Shown here in pieces: positions 8,237 to 10,111 of a stretch of 10,111 nt of DNA (its first letter is position 1; every line of letters begins with the position of its first letter). Under the pieces are notes generated by a model, which did not search any database, was not told the DNA's origin, and saw only the letters and a list, made by a program, of their open reading frames with translations. This stretch comes from Thoreauomyces humboldtii (Eukaryota > Chytridiomycota > Chytridiomycetes > Spizellomycetales > Powellomycetaceae), in assembly GCA_027596035.1 (NCBI GenBank), contig JADGJA010000828.1, positions 1-10,111 on the forward strand. The letters are read 5' to 3'. A program made the translations under genes and the position numbers.

Positions 8237-8530
8237 TGTATAAGGTGGCGATCTGGTGCGCTAACCCGGCCGCAACCGAAGGGGAATCCCACAGTGGTCA
8301 TGACTCATCCTCTGCCGCCTTGCCCAGCTTGATGTCCCCGCCCCGACCGGTTGCAGCCCTGCTCTAAATAGACAATGCTCTATGCGTTTCTCTGAAGGAG
8401 GATTTTTGTGGCTTGCGGTGAGCCGGAAGGAAAGGTCAGCCAGAAATATAATCGAGACGATGCAAAAATGGTGAGATAATACAGGCAGGGACTACAGAAT
8501 ACCAAAAATAAAATGGTGGGCTGCAGGTAG
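8237..8530 (-). promoter_or_regulatory. BET4 promoter and gene 4 3' region
   Basis: A 294-base spacer between the BET4 start and the gene 4 stop, both on the minus strand. The half next to gene 4 (about 8395-8530) is A/T-rich and probably contains the gene 4 3' UTR. Towards BET4 a TATTTAG element (minus strand, 8370-8364) could serve as a weak TATA box about 130 bases before the ATG. The AATAAA at 8507-8512 reads on the plus strand and so does not belong to either minus-strand gene. Confidence 0.45.
8300..8308. promoter_or_regulatory. Perfect Gcn4/Cpc1 (AP-1-type bZIP) site ATGACTCAT
   Basis: ATGACTCAT is the ideal 9-base Gcn4 palindrome. It lies 64 bases before the BET4 ATG, inside the promoter or leader. 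If the TATTTAG element at 8364-8370 is the TATA box, the site would be downstream of it, which is unusual for an activator site, so either the start site is elsewhere or the site acts differently. Confidence 0.45.
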
Positions 8531-10018
8531 CTACTGATGGGACAGATGGCCAGCGGACCGTTTGGCCCGAACTTGCTTCAGCCGCTTCTCGAGACGTTCC
8601 TCTTCGGCAGCGAGGGCACTGTCATCCTTCCCGTCAAGGTCTTGTTCGTCCTCCTCCGCCTTGCCTTCCTTCTTCTCCCCAAGCTTTGTCTCGCCATCCT
8701 CCTCATAGCCGAGCTGCTTCTCCAATCCCGGAGGCACGAACGCGCGGACCTCGATCTGCAGGCCCGGGAAGTTCCACCTCAGAAGCTCCTCCAGTCGTTC
8801 GAGCTCGCCCCGATCCGTTCTCGGTGCGTACGTTCCCGAATCGTTGTCGAGGACGAGTCCCTTGCGACCGTTCTCGTCGCTCTCCTCGATGCGCATGGTT
8901 CCGGCGTAGACGACCGTGGGAGAGCAGGACGAATGCATCATGTGCTTGGAAGCGATGTTGAGCACAGGCGTGTCGCCTCGCGAGAAGTGGAACACGCCGT
9001 CGGCCAGCAGCGTGTAGGTGTACTCTGGTCCGGCGTTCTTTGCGAGTCGCTTGCGGTCGAGCTTCTTCTTGTCCTCGTCGTCCTTTGGCTTGTGGGCATC
9101 GACGGGCTCGACGCCGCCGCCGTGGGACTCGATGATCTGGATGAGCTGGTCGCCCGAGGAGATCCACGACTTTTCGCGACGCTTAAACTTGCCGAGGAGG
9201 AACGACTTTCCGTACATGGAGCGGTGGGCGGCTCGACAGGTCGCTCGGAGGGCGGCGGCCTGGGGCGTGTGCGCGAAGGTGGCCTTGATGCGAGGCGCGG
9301 ACGAGTTGTAGTTCTGAGTGATGAGTTGGGCGGAGAGGACCTCGCGGAGACGTTGGCGTTCGGCTGCCGTCTTGGCGTTGGGGACGATGCGCTCGAAGAA
9401 GCGGTAGATCGGGTTGGTGAGGTGCGTGGGCAGCTTCTTTGGCTCCACGTCCTCGTCCTTGGGGAACTCGTCCCCGGCGTCCGAGTCCGAGGAGAGTCGG
9501 TGGGTCTTTGGGTGCGGCTTGAAGAAGTGAGGAACCTTGTGCAGCTGGAGCGTGTAGACCGGGTAGGCCTCGTGCTTGTTGGCGGCGGTGAACAGCTTGT
9601 TGAAGTAGATCTTTGTGCGGACCGGGGTAGCAGGTTCGTCGTCGGGAAGCGCTGTCTCGTACCCTTGGGCGGCGCGAGCTTCATCCTTTGCCGCCTGGGC
9701 CTGGGACTCTCCCTTGGCATGGGTGGGCGAGTGCTCTGCCTTGTTTTCCCTTTCGGCGGCCTGAACGCCGGACGAAGGACTTGCTTGGATGTTTGGGTGC
9801 TGGGGAGCAGGGAAGCTGGCAGCGTCGGAGTGGGAATCGGGAGAGTGGGGCCGAGAAGAAGATTCTGCCGCGACGGCGGCGGGGAGGTGCTGCTGCTGCT
9901 GAAGGTCGGTTGCCGGGTGGTCCTTTGGGAGGAGTTCCTGCTGAAGCTTGTGAGCAGCCGCCTGGTCCTCGGCCGAAGCGGAAGGAGCTGCCACGGACGG
10001 TCGTTGAGAGTCTGCCAT
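8531..10018 (-). CDS. Conserved-looking fungal protein of unknown function, 495 residues
   Basis: A single uninterrupted frame from ATG 10018 (context AGC ATG G, the first ATG visible upstream) to TAG 8533-8531. Residues 1-130 are low-complexity and probably disordered (Ala/Ser/Gln/Pro-rich, with QQQQ at 40-43 and many SP/TP sites). The ordered core seems to start at KIYFNKLFTAANKHEAYPVYTL (136-157) and continues through PIYRFFERIVPN (203-214) and SFLLGKFKRREKSWISSGDQLI (272-293). After a Lys/Asp-rich linker (309-327) comes the best-formed block, YTLLADGVFHFSR ... HMMHSS ... VVYAGTMRI ... GLVLDNDSGTYAP ... LLRWNFPGL (335-420). The tail is acidic (440-467) and then a short Glu/Lys/Arg coiled-coil-like helix (469-487). 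There is no signal peptide or membrane segment. The VLDNxSGTYAP...NFPGL block recalls uncharacterised fungal proteins, but I cannot name a family or function. No intron is needed. Confidence 0.85.
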   Translation of the reverse strand: MADSQRPSVAAPSASAEDQAAAHKLQQELLPKDHPATDLQQQQHLPAAVAAESSSRPHSPDSHSDAASFPAPQHPNIQASPSSGVQAAERENKAEHSPTHAKGESQAQAAKDEARAAQGYETALPDDEPATPVRTKIYFNKLFTAANKHEAYPVYTLQLHKVPHFFKPHPKTHRLSSDSDAGDEFPKDEDVEPKKLPTHLTNPIYRFFERIVPNAKTAAERQRLREVLSAQLITQNYNSSAPRIKATFAHTPQAAALRATCRAAHRSMYGKSFLLGKFKRREKSWISSGDQLIQIIESHGGGVEPVDAHKPKDDEDKKKLDRKRLAKNAGPEYTYTLLADGVFHFSRGDTPVLNIASKHMMHSSCSPTVVYAGTMRIEESDENGRKGLVLDNDSGTYAPRTDRGELERLEELLRWNFPGLQIEVRAFVPPGLEKQLGYEEDGETKLGEKKEGKAEEDEQDLDGKDDSALAAEEERLEKRLKQVRAKRSAGHLSHQ

Positions 10019-10111
10019 GCTAGGATTATGAGGTGACGGAGAAGGAGGTGTGGTGGTGGTACGTGGGTATGATAGGGGGGATGGACAACTTGGGAAAGCA
10101 AAGGGGGGAGA
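10019..10111 (-). promoter_or_regulatory. Leader or promoter of gene 4, cut by the window edge
   Basis: Read on the minus strand, the 93 bases before the gene 4 ATG are pyrimidine-rich (complement of GGAGAAGGAGGTGTGGTGG and GATAGGGGGGATGG), like the CT-rich fungal leaders seen before CPA2. There is no other minus-strand ATG in it, which supports the chosen start. No TATA element is visible within the window. Confidence 0.4.

Noticed and set aside
8537..10036. A 499-codon open frame on the plus strand lying opposite gene 4
   Set aside because: It mirrors gene 4 almost end to end, its protein is a Val/Leu/Gly/Arg-rich string typical of the antisense of a GC-rich gene, and it has no recognisable domain. 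Codon bias in gene 4 explains the lack of stops.

Overview
The window looks like nuclear DNA of a filamentous or yeast-like fungus. Introns are short (about 40-155 bases) with GT...AG ends and CTAAC/CTGAC-type branch sites. Promoters carry TATA boxes and pyrimidine-rich leaders, and the proteins are typical fungal housekeeping enzymes. Moderately high GC, few introns per gene and a largely mitochondrial-type arginine enzyme fit a basidiomycete best, but the lineage is an inference and I would not name a genus.

Layout: bases 1-1297 hold no gene I can support, apart from a possible 3' tail of an upstream reading frame in the first 42 bases and the promoter of gene 1 at the end. Gene 1 (1298-2358, +, four exons) encodes a 291-residue multi-pass membrane protein resembling the fungal RRT8/LDS (EI24-like) family. 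Gene 2 (2932-6779, +, three exons) is CPA2, the large subunit of arginine-specific carbamoyl-phosphate synthase, 1230 residues with a likely mitochondrial presequence. Its leader carries a single 22-codon upstream ORF. Gene 3 (8236-7010, -, four exons) is BET4, the alpha subunit of type II (Rab) geranylgeranyltransferase, 308 residues. Gene 4 (10018-8531, -, apparently intronless) encodes a 495-residue conserved-looking fungal protein of unknown function.

CPA2 and BET4 converge with a 230-base gap between stop codons. Genes 3 and 4 run head to tail on the minus strand with a 294-base spacer. The genes do not form a pathway or cluster: arginine/citrulline precursor synthesis, Rab prenylation and two uncharacterised proteins are simply neighbours. 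No mobile element, CRISPR array, tRNA or rRNA was found. The most interesting points are regulatory: the CPA2 upstream ORF, two perfect Gcn4/Cpc1-type palindromes in front of genes 1 and 3, and stop-free or alternative splice possibilities in several introns. I see no convincing new biological system here.
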